From positions 1,426,001-1,490,000 of the forward strand of contig CM074129.1 of assembly GCA_037178625.1 (NCBI GenBank): a DNA stretch of 64,000 bases. The letters run 5' to 3'. The notes under the pieces were generated by a model that had not been told where the DNA came from, searched no databases, and worked only from the letters and a program-made list of their open reading frames with translations. Shown piece by piece: positions 45,501-52,877 of this stretch. Position numbers and translations under genes: made by a program. This DNA comes from Skeletonema tropicum. Taxonomy: Eukaryota > Bacillariophyta > Thalassiosirophyceae > Thalassiosirales > Thalassiosiraceae. The stretch's first letter is position 1. The number at the start of each line of letters is the position of its first letter.

Positions 45501-46907
45501 GTAAGTATCGCATTCGCTGTAGAGGAATTCCTTTCCCTTGAGACTTTTGATGGATTTGGTGAGAACGTTGTAGAAGGTTTTGTTGTCAAGGTTGAACGCT
45601 TTCTTATGCTTCGCAATGGGTATGAAGTCGGGAATGAGGAGTTGATGCATGTTGAAAGTGGAGAGAAGAGACCCAACTTGTATTGCATAGTCAACCCAAG
45701 GCGTCTGATCGTTGTGCTCAGGGAACAAGGAGGCCTCAAACTTCAATCTAACTCTAGGATCGGACTTCTTGTAGACTCCAGCATAGCGACCGTTACCTCC
45801 CCCAGACCCGCTGGATCCACTAGCACTGATTTGGGACGGAATACTGCTTCCACTGTTGCTGCCGCGGCTGCTGCTGCTGCTTCCACCACCACCACCACCA
45901 CCGCCACCATAGGGCTTCTTCTTCTTCTTCTTCTTGTGTGATGAAGACGAAGGAGAGGAGGGGCTGTGATGAGACTGCCCATGCAAACCAGAGGAGCGTT
46001 GTGAGTGGTGTGAATGCGAACCGCTGGTAGATCCAAAATTCAGCGGACCAAATGGAATGCCGGTGAAGCCAGAAGAAAGATTACCCATAGTGGTTGGGTG
46101 ATTATCCACTGAATTGCTGCCCAAGCTGAGGTTATCCCCATCCAAACTAAGGTTATCCCCACCATCGATCGTACCAAGGAATCTGGAGTTGTCTTTGAGC
46201 GAATGCCGAGAACCAGATGCCTTCGAAATTGTTCCTTCACGATCAGGATCTGTCATCACACTGCTACCGCCATAGGCCCTATCTCGCAATATGTCTGCTT
46301 CAGCCTCCGCGGAAAGAACCTCTGCATGTGCCTTGCGCTCTTCGAGTTCAAGTAGCCTGAACTTGACAGCGTGTTCGCGTGCAAGGCTGTTCGAAAAGGA
46401 TTGGAATGGGGGGTTGGCATCGCAATAGTTGCAGAATTCAATGTAACCATGACTTTGAATATCCACCAATCCAGAATTGAGTGGTCCATGCTCGATTTGC
46501 AATTCATTGACATACGATAAGGCATGGATCATCCGTTTCTTCCAGAAGTAGCTGATGGCACTGGCATCACCACCATAATTCTCATCATCGTCATCTTGAT
46601 ATGAGTCGTTCCGATTCTTAACAGAATTAATTTCGTCCAGATTCTCAATGAAAGCGACGTAATCGTACCAACTCTTGATACCTTCGCTTAAGAAGACGCT
46701 GAGAATGTAAGTGTGGCGTTGAAACCACTCATTCTTGAGGTGAATAAATCTCTTCCGTAGGATCTCCTTGTTCGGTGAATAAGACGACATCGTTGTATCT
46801 AATTCGACGACAGGTAGGACGGGGGATGATGATGATGAGACTGCAACTAGGTTTTGAACTGTCAACAAGAGCAGCAATAACACTACGTTAGTGATTAGAA
46901 CCCTCAT
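39501..46907 (-). CDS. Copia Gag-Pol polyprotein (element D)
   Basis: The frame is 2,468 codons from the ATG at 46907 and much longer than typical Copia polyproteins because of long low-complexity Gag segments. The N-terminus is unusually hydrophobic (VLITNVVLLLLLLTVQNLVAV). A His/Ser/Lys-rich region and a Gag with an Arg-rich tail follow. Next are a pre-integrase region (YALLGRGRSIHSSIQ, IPLDIQDGLAYL) and integrase catalytic Asp (VFFDIEAWGG), Asp (LLISDRAKAEI) and Glu (QNQNIAERYIQ). A chromo-like module (ILIEWESGEVTLEPVYNI... VAEYARDN) precedes reverse transcriptase (YQTDVGNAYLEA, KALYGLKSSGLRWYE, catalytic YVDDL) and RNase H (TTFVDANLG, TFGSENSAA, HINGEHNPSDVLSKHWG). All active-site residues are visible, so it appears functional. 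Confidence 0.93.
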   Translation of the reverse strand: MRVLITNVVLLLLLLTVQNLVAVSSSSSPVLPVVELDTTMSSYSPNKEILRKRFIHLKNEWFQRHTYILSVFLSEGIKSWYDYVAFIENLDEINSVKNRNDSYQDDDDENYGGDASAISYFWKKRMIHALSYVNELQIEHGPLNSGLVDIQSHGYIEFCNYCDANPPFQSFSNSLAREHAVKFRLLELEERKAHAEVLSAEAEADILRDRAYGGSSVMTDPDREGTISKASGSRHSLKDNSRFLGTIDGGDNLSLDGDNLSLGSNSVDNHPTTMGNLSSGFTGIPFGPLNFGSTSGSHSHHSQRSSGLHGQSHHSPSSPSSSSHKKKKKKKPYGGGGGGGGGSSSSSRGSNSGSSIPSQISASGSSGSGGGNGRYAGVYKKSDPRVRLKFEASLFPEHNDQTPWVDYAIQVGSLLSTFNMHQLLIPDFIPIAKHKKAFNLDNKTFYNVLTKSIKSLKGKEFLYSECDTYSGQRVWSKMARHYTGSGSISAEYAKDEAYTLISTPIASGTPSNRIRLSAAISAWEANLVKYIIRTGKPLSGEEKYVLFRRVFGGLKDFEQVFAIDNMVRFRNNEDGEIEKYDPERLIGTYKQHATVVDNNNTQAMVSRRSRIAMEVRQLNVLRSCYRDQGYAVNMIDTTGVDDDLLNDDDWYDVMITRLRNKKGFLPGNAHRHLTPEEKALWDEFSDESKELIMTARSSGAPRVNAPARRRNGGNAFRSGQGPPAPPRVPNTPVAQGATANITEHTEVNATVATAPDFSSSAGYDDLASIPENDPVVQANLHELYETMYNVNTVTTINEDEMDPQGTYFINKLDAANREVNQTSEEPPFSMPRFLSQPSRNTKPSVSFANGYADDVGNDARASKQSGDTVGSDAKMPSSSLGDATNVDTASQSNTTSRVDINYHDVMSANGEVVSLLVPSVQDSSPVPYNIACTGSKVLDNWQNTHETSPTDGNGVSEMSADGEAIRYHVHSTEVSHDEDSSEALSDDTSTDDDSREPDAGDDNATYRVSRSKHRTRKGDLADRGANGGVQGDSLRVINVIPNLHVDLSGLDNHTLAKTPIGTCGGVVLTQRGPVIAVFHRYALLGRGRSIHSSIQLEAYGNTVDDRSIAFGGGQCIETEDGYRIPLDIQDGLAYLNIRPFTNDELEHLPQVVMTADTAWRPTVHDSVISDDPTWYERQPNEPLPNAENFNAVGEFLHRDANVTASSHHSDPEPPFPFYEAPSASDLISVEEDIIPSVNVNEHFGFPSMIPGLLRDVKKYGELLTGQVVGVHETRAHARDYDALRPFFLNAPREVVVHTMRSTTQWYNSIPQASRLYDMRKAHFPACNIFRRHEAVGTDTVFFDIEAWGGYRCCQFYIGRRSYYMSAHGMLTDGQFAGSLEDEIQYRGAMDLLISDRAKAEISARVRELLRAFQIKDWQSEPHHQNQNIAERYIQELKKYCNWVLNTSGAPPESIFFIIKYAMFIHNRTARENLGWRTPHEALTGQTPDISMLLCFRFWQVVYIKNYRDMGTGFPSESNEILCHFLGYSETVGHSMTFMVYNPETHSILYRSSIRAENENDIKKSPIPPHDNPDQRDTHQQWHDAFPTIEEFVPSPEDATEPATVRPEVPTTATNRDGTPLRRSPRRRVQSTDKEATSTSSNTTPRSRSRSRNRKKSDEDGGATAGKPNQNQPSAKPSNLNQLKSDELVGRTVLLKTRDDGQRFRAEIVGILEDFEGQRDSNPELIKFKCRVGDAKFDEIVDYNDMLGLIEEQVQNEDGTWRFRQIKGHTKPRRRSDKPKILIEWESGEVTLEPVYNIAIKDRWIVAEYARDNNLVEEWDEIWPSLKLRNAAKNAKKLIRMINAAKRLSYKSAPVYMYGHRVPRNHDEAMELDRINKNNKWLKSEELEKEQLFQYKTFKDYGHRSKGRPPEGYKRITLHFVYAVKHDGRYKSRVVAGGHLTDAPVESVYSGVVSLRGIRFVIFLAELNGLQVYQTDVGNAYLEAYTKEKVYVIAGPEFQNLEGHILVIVKALYGLKSSGLRWYERFADVLREMGFVQCPAEPEIWMRAHRKDGSIIWPSDNKDEGGNGSSASSTRPSTTSKYPVPTNDGSYYEYIATYVDDLTIASRDAMKITETLEKKYKFKLKGTEPLKFLLGCDYFRDEDGVLCQAPKKYIEKMSESYERLFGEKPPRKVSSPLEKGDHPELDDSDFLDENETRIYQSMIGSAQWVVSIGRFDVAVHIMTLSSFRAQPRRGHLDRIKRIYAYLIKMKHAVIRYRTDMPDVSDFIFPEFDWSNTPYAGAAEELPTNLPPARGMALLMTTFVDANLGHDVISGKSVTGVLHFFNKTPVDWFSKKQGTVETATFGSENSAARTAIEQIRANKLTLLQLGVPLVGPPILLGDNKSVVSSATLPHQQLHKRHLMLSYHFVREAVASGELRFGHINGEHNPSDVLSKHWGYQVVWPLLRPLLFWKGDTMDIIREKKKKTVES

Positions 46908-47188
46908 AGTTGATAAGTTACAGTTGAGGATCGTTCCTCTAGGGTGGATTCACGTCCGCGACAGGTCTGTGGCCGGTTTAATGGCTCACTCGTGAAGCTC
47001 TATCTGCTCATATAGTTGACTAGATGGGTAGATCTTTTTCCAAACTCCCGGTCGTCCGGGTTGGCGACGACAATAACAGACGAGTAGGAAGGAACAGCGT
47101 TGCTCACTTTACTTACTCGATGAAGTACCGGTGCTCAGTAAATCAGCCAAATTGGTTGAAAAGACAGAACAAACGATACCTGTTAATC

Positions 47189-47434
47189 TCTAAATCACTG
47201 TAGATGATACAGGACAAGAGAGTTGCGTAGTAATAGCAGGTTGTGTTCTTCTACGGAGAAGACAGCACGTTGTCGACAAACGACGTCTTTATGTTTATTT
47301 TTTGTTTCCTTTATTGTGAGAAGAACGATGGAATCGCTCCTAACGCAATCTCTATCTACATAGACCGTATGTTACCCCTAACATACCATAACTGTAAGAA
47401 TCCGTAAATACACGAAATATCATTTCCTGTGTCA
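47189..47434 (-). repeat. LTR-D, 5' copy
   Basis: This is the right-hand copy of the 246-bp repeat; it is followed on the minus strand by the primer-binding site (plus strand CTGTTAATC at 47180-47188). Confidence 0.93.
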
Positions 47435-47439
47435 TCATC

Positions 47440-47503
47440 ACGAGAAATATTCTCCCTTTGTTGTATCCTTTATTGATTGTCGTTAATTTGTCATGTTGCC
47501 GCG
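47440..47503 (-). other. Element A gag segment between D and G
   Basis: In the minus strand the frame RQHDKLTTINKGYNKGRIFL is open through this piece and continues into MKKHVTYNDN at 39249 when D is removed. It ends at the GCCGCG that is repeated at 51224-51229. Confidence 0.55.
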
Positions 47504-47506
47504 ATT

Positions 47507-47541
47507 GAAAATAAATTTGTCTTCAAGACAAATTTATTTTC
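47507..47541. terminator. 35-bp perfect hairpin overlapping the stop of the 3-exon gene
   Basis: Arms of 15 bp (GAAAATAAATTTGTC and its complement) surround a 5-nt loop TTCAA. The stop codon of the gene on the minus strand lies in the loop. The right arm recurs at 47982-47996 in the same gene's second intron. It may affect 3' end formation or be a remnant of a fold-back element; neither is shown. Confidence 0.5.
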
Positions 47542-49756
47542 CATGCAAGTTGTGAATATTGCATTGGAAAAGAACTTCTCTCCAGGGATGATATACCTGA
47601 ACTGACCAAGCTGTCGCAAATGGTGTGGCAAACAGGACTGTCTAAGGAGTGTTTCTGTAAGTCCATTATGTTGCCAAGTGTCACTAACACGATTATGTCA
47701 TCAAGTTCCTGTGATTTATGTTTCGGAATGAAACGAAGCTTCGTCTCGCGATGACCGTCTACCAAATTTTGTTCAGCGACCATACTTTGCTTCTTGATCT
47801 CCTTCAGAGGTATGCCTTTGTGTCGGACTTGCTTGACACATAGGACTTTTTGAAGCCAGGTTGTCACAAAGAATATTATATGTTTTAACGATATATTCGG
47901 AGCTGGAAGTAACATTGGGAAAAGACCAAAAATGTCAGCGATGAAGTGAAGTATCGGACCTCAAAATATTTTTGTCGTGAGGACAAATTTATTTTCAGAA
48001 TCGTACACCGTACCAGTGACACTCGTACAAGTATAATAACTCACCTTGTCTAGCAATGGATGATGTTGTATCTTTTACAGGTGTCACAACTGGAACTGGA
48101 ATGACCTTTTCCGACAGCTCTCCCAACATAGATCCAATAGTTCCAGACGCTTTTGTGTTCTGTGGAATTTCTCCAACTCCAACTGGCCGAGCTGCATTGC
48201 CATTATTGCTACGAAATACACCAGCATCGTCTGCTTCCAAGGGGGCGTTATCAACATTACCAACACCCATATTGGTGCCATCATTATCACGTTCTCCTGA
48301 CAGTCTAGCAACCGAAGTAGCATTACGACACGGATAATCCTTCACGGTAGAACCAGAAGACTCATGAAACAGGCGGTTGAGACAGCTGCGCGGAAGTCTA
48401 CTGGTAGACAGAGAATCATATAAATGATCGCGAATGGTTTGGCGGCCCACAAGACTGTGATCTTCTGAGCAGCGGCGATATGCGCGAACAGTAGCAGGTT
48501 GTTCCCCAGCATGATACAGCAACGCCGGAAGATTAGTTGGGTCAACTGCTGACTCCTCACCAGAAGGAGTAGACGCTGGTATGTCCGTTTCAGACGGATG
48601 ATGAGTATTCACTGGAGTTGCGGCACTACCATTGCTCTCTTTAGGGCACTGCTGTTCGATGTCATAATTTTTTGATGATTGCTTTAACTTTAACAAAGAA
48701 CTCGCCTGCTCGACATCGTCATAATCATTATTATTATCGCATGATCTCCATGATTTGCATGATGCATCAAATGCTTCTGCCTGCTCAAAGTTAGTGCATC
48801 TAACATGAGCGGGAGAGATGCAATCGCCTTGCTTTGTCTGCAGAAGAGGTATATCATGCTCGTTCTTGTTGTCGACAACATCTTTTTTGTTGCCCGCTGT
48901 CACACCGCCATTGCTGAAGTAAATGAAAATAGGGATAAGTAAGGATAAGTGATTAGTTTTTGACATGACGACATTCATATGGGAGAAACAATACCAGTTC
49001 AAGTTTAAAATAAATTTGCATACATCACAATTTTATTTTTGGCATGAACTCTATGGAAGGTTAATACCACACAGCAAAAAGCGACTTAAATGTAGATGAA
49101 TGAGCGATCCTTTCTATGTTCGTACGATCAATCTACGTAATGTTTTACGCAGTGTTAAGCGTTTCGCTTATACATGAAATTCTGAATCACATAAGACGCT
49201 TCTTCCAATTTCAGCTCATCTTAACAATACACTTTCGGACTTACCCATTAGACAATACGCTGGAACACTCTGGAGCAGCCAACGACTGCAAGTTATGACT
49301 GTTATTTACACAACGGCCATAATTCATTATTCCAGCTTTGCTTTCTGCATCCGATTTGTAGAACTGAGCCGAGCTTGAACCGTTACAGGTAACGTTGCGA
49401 TTGGAAATGACATTGTAAGCGATAGATAATTGTTCCTGTCTGGTGCGATATAGATCCATTACGCATCCTAGCTCAGACAATACATGTTTTAGTTCACGCA
49501 TATTGCAAGAGGAAAGAACAAGCCTCAGAAGAGTATGTGGATCAGTAGAGTGTTCGAAGCATGGATTGCGCGATGATTGTAATTCTACTATTTCGCGGAA
49601 AATATGATCGCCTACACGCACTTTCGGCCATTGGACGTTGTAAATTATTTGACGAATAGACAGAAATGAGCATCTAACACCCTTCCGAGCGCTCTTGCTG
49701 TTCACGTCGGAAGAGGATGGTTGCTGTTGCTGCGCTTTCTCTCTTGAAGTGTGCAT
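47523..49756 (-). CDS. Three-exon gene of unknown function within G
   Basis: Exons 49756-49245, 48913-48045 and 47902-47523 join in-frame across GTAAG...TTCAG (331 bp) and GTGAG...CCAG (142 bp) introns, giving 586 residues. All three junctions keep phase (2, then 1), which supports the model. The N-terminal part is a compact-looking segment (RCSFLSIRQIIYNVQWPKVRVGDHIFREIVELQ, then LLRLVLSSCNMRELKHVLSELG). The middle is Ser/Asn/Asp-rich and probably disordered. The C-terminal part is mixed charged (KGIPLKEIKKQSMVAEQNLV). I recognise no family. Additional upstream exons are possible, for example around 49808-50086. It may be a host gene carried by G or a gene of an unrecognised mobile element. 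Confidence 0.55.
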
Positions 49757-51223
49757 ATTTTATACGGTCAATTTTGTTCGTGGTTTGGTTATGCCGGTCC
49801 GTAATGGTCACATATTTAAGATATTGATTTGCGTGCGAGGAATGTCATACACAAGCCACTCATTATTATTTATGCACTCTTCTAATTGCATGTGGTGTTC
49901 CGTAGCATGATAGTCGATGAGTGGCTGCGCGGAAAAGTCACGGATGGCGACATGTTCTTCCTGCCAGCAGAGAAGCTGACACGTTGAAGTTAGGAGAGGA
50001 ACAAGTGACGTCATATATTTGAGAATATGTAAAACGCGATCGATATAAAGTACTGTCAAACGCGATCGGTAACTCGGTTTTTGCATGATCGATGATCGTG
50101 CAGAAAAAGAGAAAAAGATGCCACCACAATGGCCTACAATGGCACCCCTAGTATGGCCGCCTATCTCAGTCCATGAGTATATTTCATAAGGTATTGATGG
50201 CCCATCCCTTAAACGACATTATGGCGATTTTTTCGCAGCAGTGTTGCGTTTCGGCTGCTGTAGGGGTGGAGATAATATCATTGCAATCCACTTCATTGAG
50301 ATTTGAAATGAAAACAACCACCTTCCCTGCACCCATCGAAGATGATAAACATCTATAGGCACTACCCCTCCGCTACCCATCGCCGATGGTAATATGAAGT
50401 GAGATTCTGGTTGCTCGGAATGACCATTAAAGCCCCCCCACACCTCCAAAATACCAAGGACACAAGATGTGCACAAAATTGCATAAATAATTTGACACTC
50501 TAACACAACAATAAGCCTGTAGACGGCGGATCGAGCGGCTCTAAAGACCGCAACTCATCAACATTATTATATATAAGAAGTGTCGGCTATTTATTGTCCA
50601 TAATATTGCAATAGGCTGGATAAAAATAGCAACATCATAGACAGAAATGACATTTATGTAGCATGTATTAGTCATTTATTTATGTGGTGTAGACAGTTGT
50701 AATAATAAAACCCTGCGGCTGAATAGTTGCAAAGGGTGTTGTCTGCGATATAGTTCACTGGATATTACTATTGGTAGGGTTTGTGCAACGTGGTGGCTAT
50801 GAGAGTAGCGGCTATCATGTTAGATACTGACTGTCGAACGAAAAAACATGCATGCATGCAGTTGCGCTCCAGTTTGCTCGGACAGCGCGCTGCACTTTTT
50901 TGTTAGCTGCTATCAAAATCTTATGCATCTACGATGCAATTTTGCTTGGAACGGCTCTAAGTAAGTAAGTGAGTATGTACTATAAAACGTTTCTGTTATA
51001 AGAATGTTATTAAACAAGCATTGCAGAGCAACTTTATAGACGGATACATTGCAAAAAAAAATCCAACACGAAATCCACAGAATAATTTTGACATCATGAC
51101 ACATTTATGTTACAAAAACAAGCATTGCAGAGCAAATTTATAGACGGGTACATTGCAAAAAAAAAACAGGCCCCGAGGGCCCGCGCCGCACTACACACCA
51201 CACACAACATGCAGTCACAAATC
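49757..51223. other. Rest of G: no convincing gene; tandem poly(A)-ended repeat
   Basis: Only short frames are present. Two copies of a unit of about 50 bp (AACAAGCATTGCAGAGCAA, then TTATAGACGG and a run of A) lie at 51013-51061 and 51116-51166, both ending in 9-10 A. An oligo(A) end on the plus strand is typical of retroposed sequence. Confidence 0.5.
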
Positions 51224-51819
51224 GCCGCGCGCACCATTTCATTGAAGTAGTTGTCCATGATGACAGCGAATTTTTTATCGAAATGACCCATGAGCTTTCC
51301 AAGCATACCTCCTGCACGATCTGCATTATCGTTCAGAGAGTTCACATGATGGGTGATTTGCTTTTTATGCTGCGATAGTGTCTTTTTCAATTCGTCGATG
51401 TCCTTCTTAGCGAGAGGATCACCGGTGATACCGTTGAATTTGTTTGCGATGTCGGCTTCTAGCTCGGACGCTTTTTGCTGGTTGAAGATGAGTTGAGTCA
51501 TGAGCTTCTTCTCGTGGTCGTCCCAACCAAGCTCGAAGATTAGACTTTCATATTCGATGAGTTTGAGTACCATGTAGGTGTGTTGTCCAACATTATGTGG
51601 AAGGGAATAGTACGTTACCGTAGTTTTGGCATGATTAGTTGATCCGCCATCGATAGTCCATTTCCGACCATTGGCAATCTTGGCAACTGGAAAGATGGGA
51701 AAGACGACTTTGTCTTTATCCTCGATGTATCCACGAGTTACCTGAGATTCTTTTGGCCGTTTGTCCTCGGTGAGAGTGTTGTAGGCCAAGTAAATTGATG
51801 CTAATTCATTTTGCGACAT
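51224..51819 (-). CDS. Gag N-terminal part (element A)
   Basis: The frame begins at an ATG (MSQNELASIYLAYNTL) 115 bp inside the 5' LTR, the expected place for gag. It encodes ~198 residues before G sequence replaces it. The C-terminal half is predicted helical and coiled (EKKLMTQLIFNQQKASELEADI, DELKKTLSQHKKQITHHV). The frame continues into G to 51094 with an unlikely Cys-rich composition, which supports a junction near 51224. Alternatively this could be a separate leader protein of the element. Confidence 0.6.
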
Positions 51820-51933
51820 GATAATGATCAGTCCTTCTGGTATTTCACCAGGATGGAAAATTCTTCTCGTTTCGAGGTATCTGGTAGCTTTCTGCGGTGC
51901 TTGTCGACGAGAGCACTTGTTATTTTAAAATAA
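51820..51933 (-). promoter_or_regulatory. 5' leader of element A with palindrome at the LTR edge
   Basis: TTATTTTAAAATAA (51920-51933), a perfect 14-bp palindrome, abuts the 5' LTR where a tRNA primer site is expected. No tRNA 3'-end complement ending in TGG was recognised. Self-priming or an unfamiliar primer are possible. Confidence 0.5.
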
Positions 51934-52272
51934 TGACACAGGCTAATAGATGTGTAATGACAACGACGATGAATACAGTATTAATTTACGTATTTGGAGT
52001 AGTTGTGAGCTCTTCGAAGGAGAGAGCTGCTGCTAGCGGTTGAGCTTGCTCATGGAAGATGAGTGACTCAGAGCTACAGGACAGAATCGTACTAATTCCA
52101 AGACGTAGAACCTTAGTAACGATTCACGAGGCTGACTACTTCCACGTAGTCAGAATCCAGAGCGGCATGCGTCAGGCAGAGAGATCTCGATAAGCGATAG
52201 CTTAGCGAGCACGTATCCGTATGGTCACAGATACATACGTACCTAAAGGTAGTATGCTACTTGACTATTACA
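51934..52272 (-). repeat. LTR-A, 5' copy
   Basis: This 339-bp LTR reads identical to 6847-7185. It should carry the promoter of element A on the minus strand. Confidence 0.93.
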
Positions 52273-52877
52273 CACAGTTGGAACCTGACAAACCTTTAGA
52301 AGGCCAAACACAATACTTTGTTCCAGTTGGGTTATCTGTACTAATGTTCAGAGGGATTAATACCGACAATCAGTTCGTAACCAATATCAATATATTCGCA
52401 TGGGAATATTATGCATACGATTGTACCACGGAACCAATTGCCACCATTGGAGATATGATTGGATGGACGATTGTGAGTGCGACTCGGCCTGCGGCTGGTG
52501 CATTTTGTCCTACTGCTGTAACGATGACTCCATCTTTGGCTCCCTCTTCATAACCGTCATCACAGCCATCGTCATCGTTAGTACCATCCGTTTCAAAAGC
52601 TCCGAGTGAGGAGCCCAGCAATGTTCCGTCGGACGTGCCCAGCTTGGCTCCCTCTTCACAACTATCATCGCAGCCAAGCAATGTTTCATCGAAGAGTGCA
52701 AAAGCAAAAGCAGGCAAATTTCCTAAATCTCCAAAGGCAAATGCTAATGCCATGACTATGACAAACTTTCAATCACAAGAGATGAAGTCTCCTGGATCAT
52801 CTTTTGTTTGCATGTCGCCTCTAGTTGGTATTATGTTGAGTAGCTTGAGTTTGATTGTGGTTTTTGCTGCTATGTAG
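52273..52877 (+). pseudogene. Secreted protein gene, 3' part, with premature TAA
   Basis: After CACAG (52273-52277) the frame of the gene at 6118 resumes (LEPDKPLEGQTQYFVPVG ... GMIGWTIVSATRPAAGAFC-like domain end). It meets TAA at 52551, then stays open in the same frame to 52877. The downstream part has Ser-Ala/Ser-Gln-Pro-Ser repeats, a Lys/Ala/Pro stretch (KSAKAKAGKFPKSPKANA) and a C-terminal hydrophobic helix (LVGIMLSSLSLIVVFAAM). The TAA lies in CCCTCTTCATAA where a nearby repeat unit has CCCTCTTCACAA, so one C-to-T change explains it. The original product would be about 443 residues: a secreted Cys-rich domain on a Ser/Pro stalk with a membrane or GPI-type end. This copy is doubly inactivated. 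Confidence 0.8.

Larger units (their letters stand above)
39250..47434 (-). mobile_element. D: intact CoDi-like Ty1/Copia retrotransposon
   Basis: LTRs of 246 bp (39250-39495, 47189-47434) read identical, with the 5-bp duplication TCATC at 39245-39249 and 47435-47439, in the gag region of A. On the minus strand the 5' LTR is followed by GATTAACAGGTATCG (primer site) and the 3' LTR preceded by CGTAGGGGAG (polypurine tract). A single uninterrupted gag-pol frame of 2,468 codons fills the interior, with integrase before reverse transcriptase, the Copia order. It is the only visibly complete LTR element here and a candidate source of enzymes for B and C. Confidence 0.93.
47504..51223. mobile_element. 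G: probable insertion of about 3.7 kb, class unknown
   Basis: Sequence on both sides (47440-47503 and 51224-51819) reads as retroelement Gag, while the middle holds an intron-containing gene. A 6-bp direct repeat GCCGCG (47498-47503, 51224-51229) could be its target duplication. Removing it brings element A to about 6.8 kb. No transposase, RT or clear inverted termini were found, and rejoining at the repeat does not keep one gag frame. The boundaries are therefore provisional. Confidence 0.45.
6847..52272 (-). mobile_element. Ty3/Gypsy LTR retrotransposon A with nested insertions
   Basis: The element runs from LTR to LTR (339 bp each, TG...CA) inside the gene that starts at 6118, flanked by CACAG. 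Coding order on the minus strand is gag (51819 downward, in pieces), protease (23871-23420), then reverse transcriptase, RNase H and integrase (10657-7489). Protease-RT-RNaseH-integrase order defines Ty3/Gypsy. The interior is broken by E1, E3, E2, B (with C), D and probably G; each sits in sequence that rejoins sensibly when its insertion and one target copy are set aside. Summing A's own pieces gives about 6.8 kb, a normal size for such an element. Confidence 0.9.

Noticed and set aside
47507..47996. A 490-bp fold-back transposon defined by GAAAATAAATTTGTC at both ends
   Set aside because: The interval contains an exon and splice acceptor of the three-exon gene in correct phase, and no target duplication is visible; the shared arm was kept only as a note.
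49808..50506. Short frames upstream of the three-exon gene
   Set aside because: They have no recognisable composition and no clear splice partner; one may be a further 5' exon, but support is too weak.
38881..51185. GGCCCCGAGGGCC shared between 38890-38910 and 51169-51181
   Set aside because: The match is 13 GC-rich bases, nearly palindromic and on opposite strands; chance is enough to explain it.
52551..52553. TAA and the TAG at 32040 as sense codons (altered genetic code)
   Set aside because: TAA and TAG end other intact genes here (TAA at 59330-59332, TAG at 62448-62450), so the standard code applies; single mutations are simpler.
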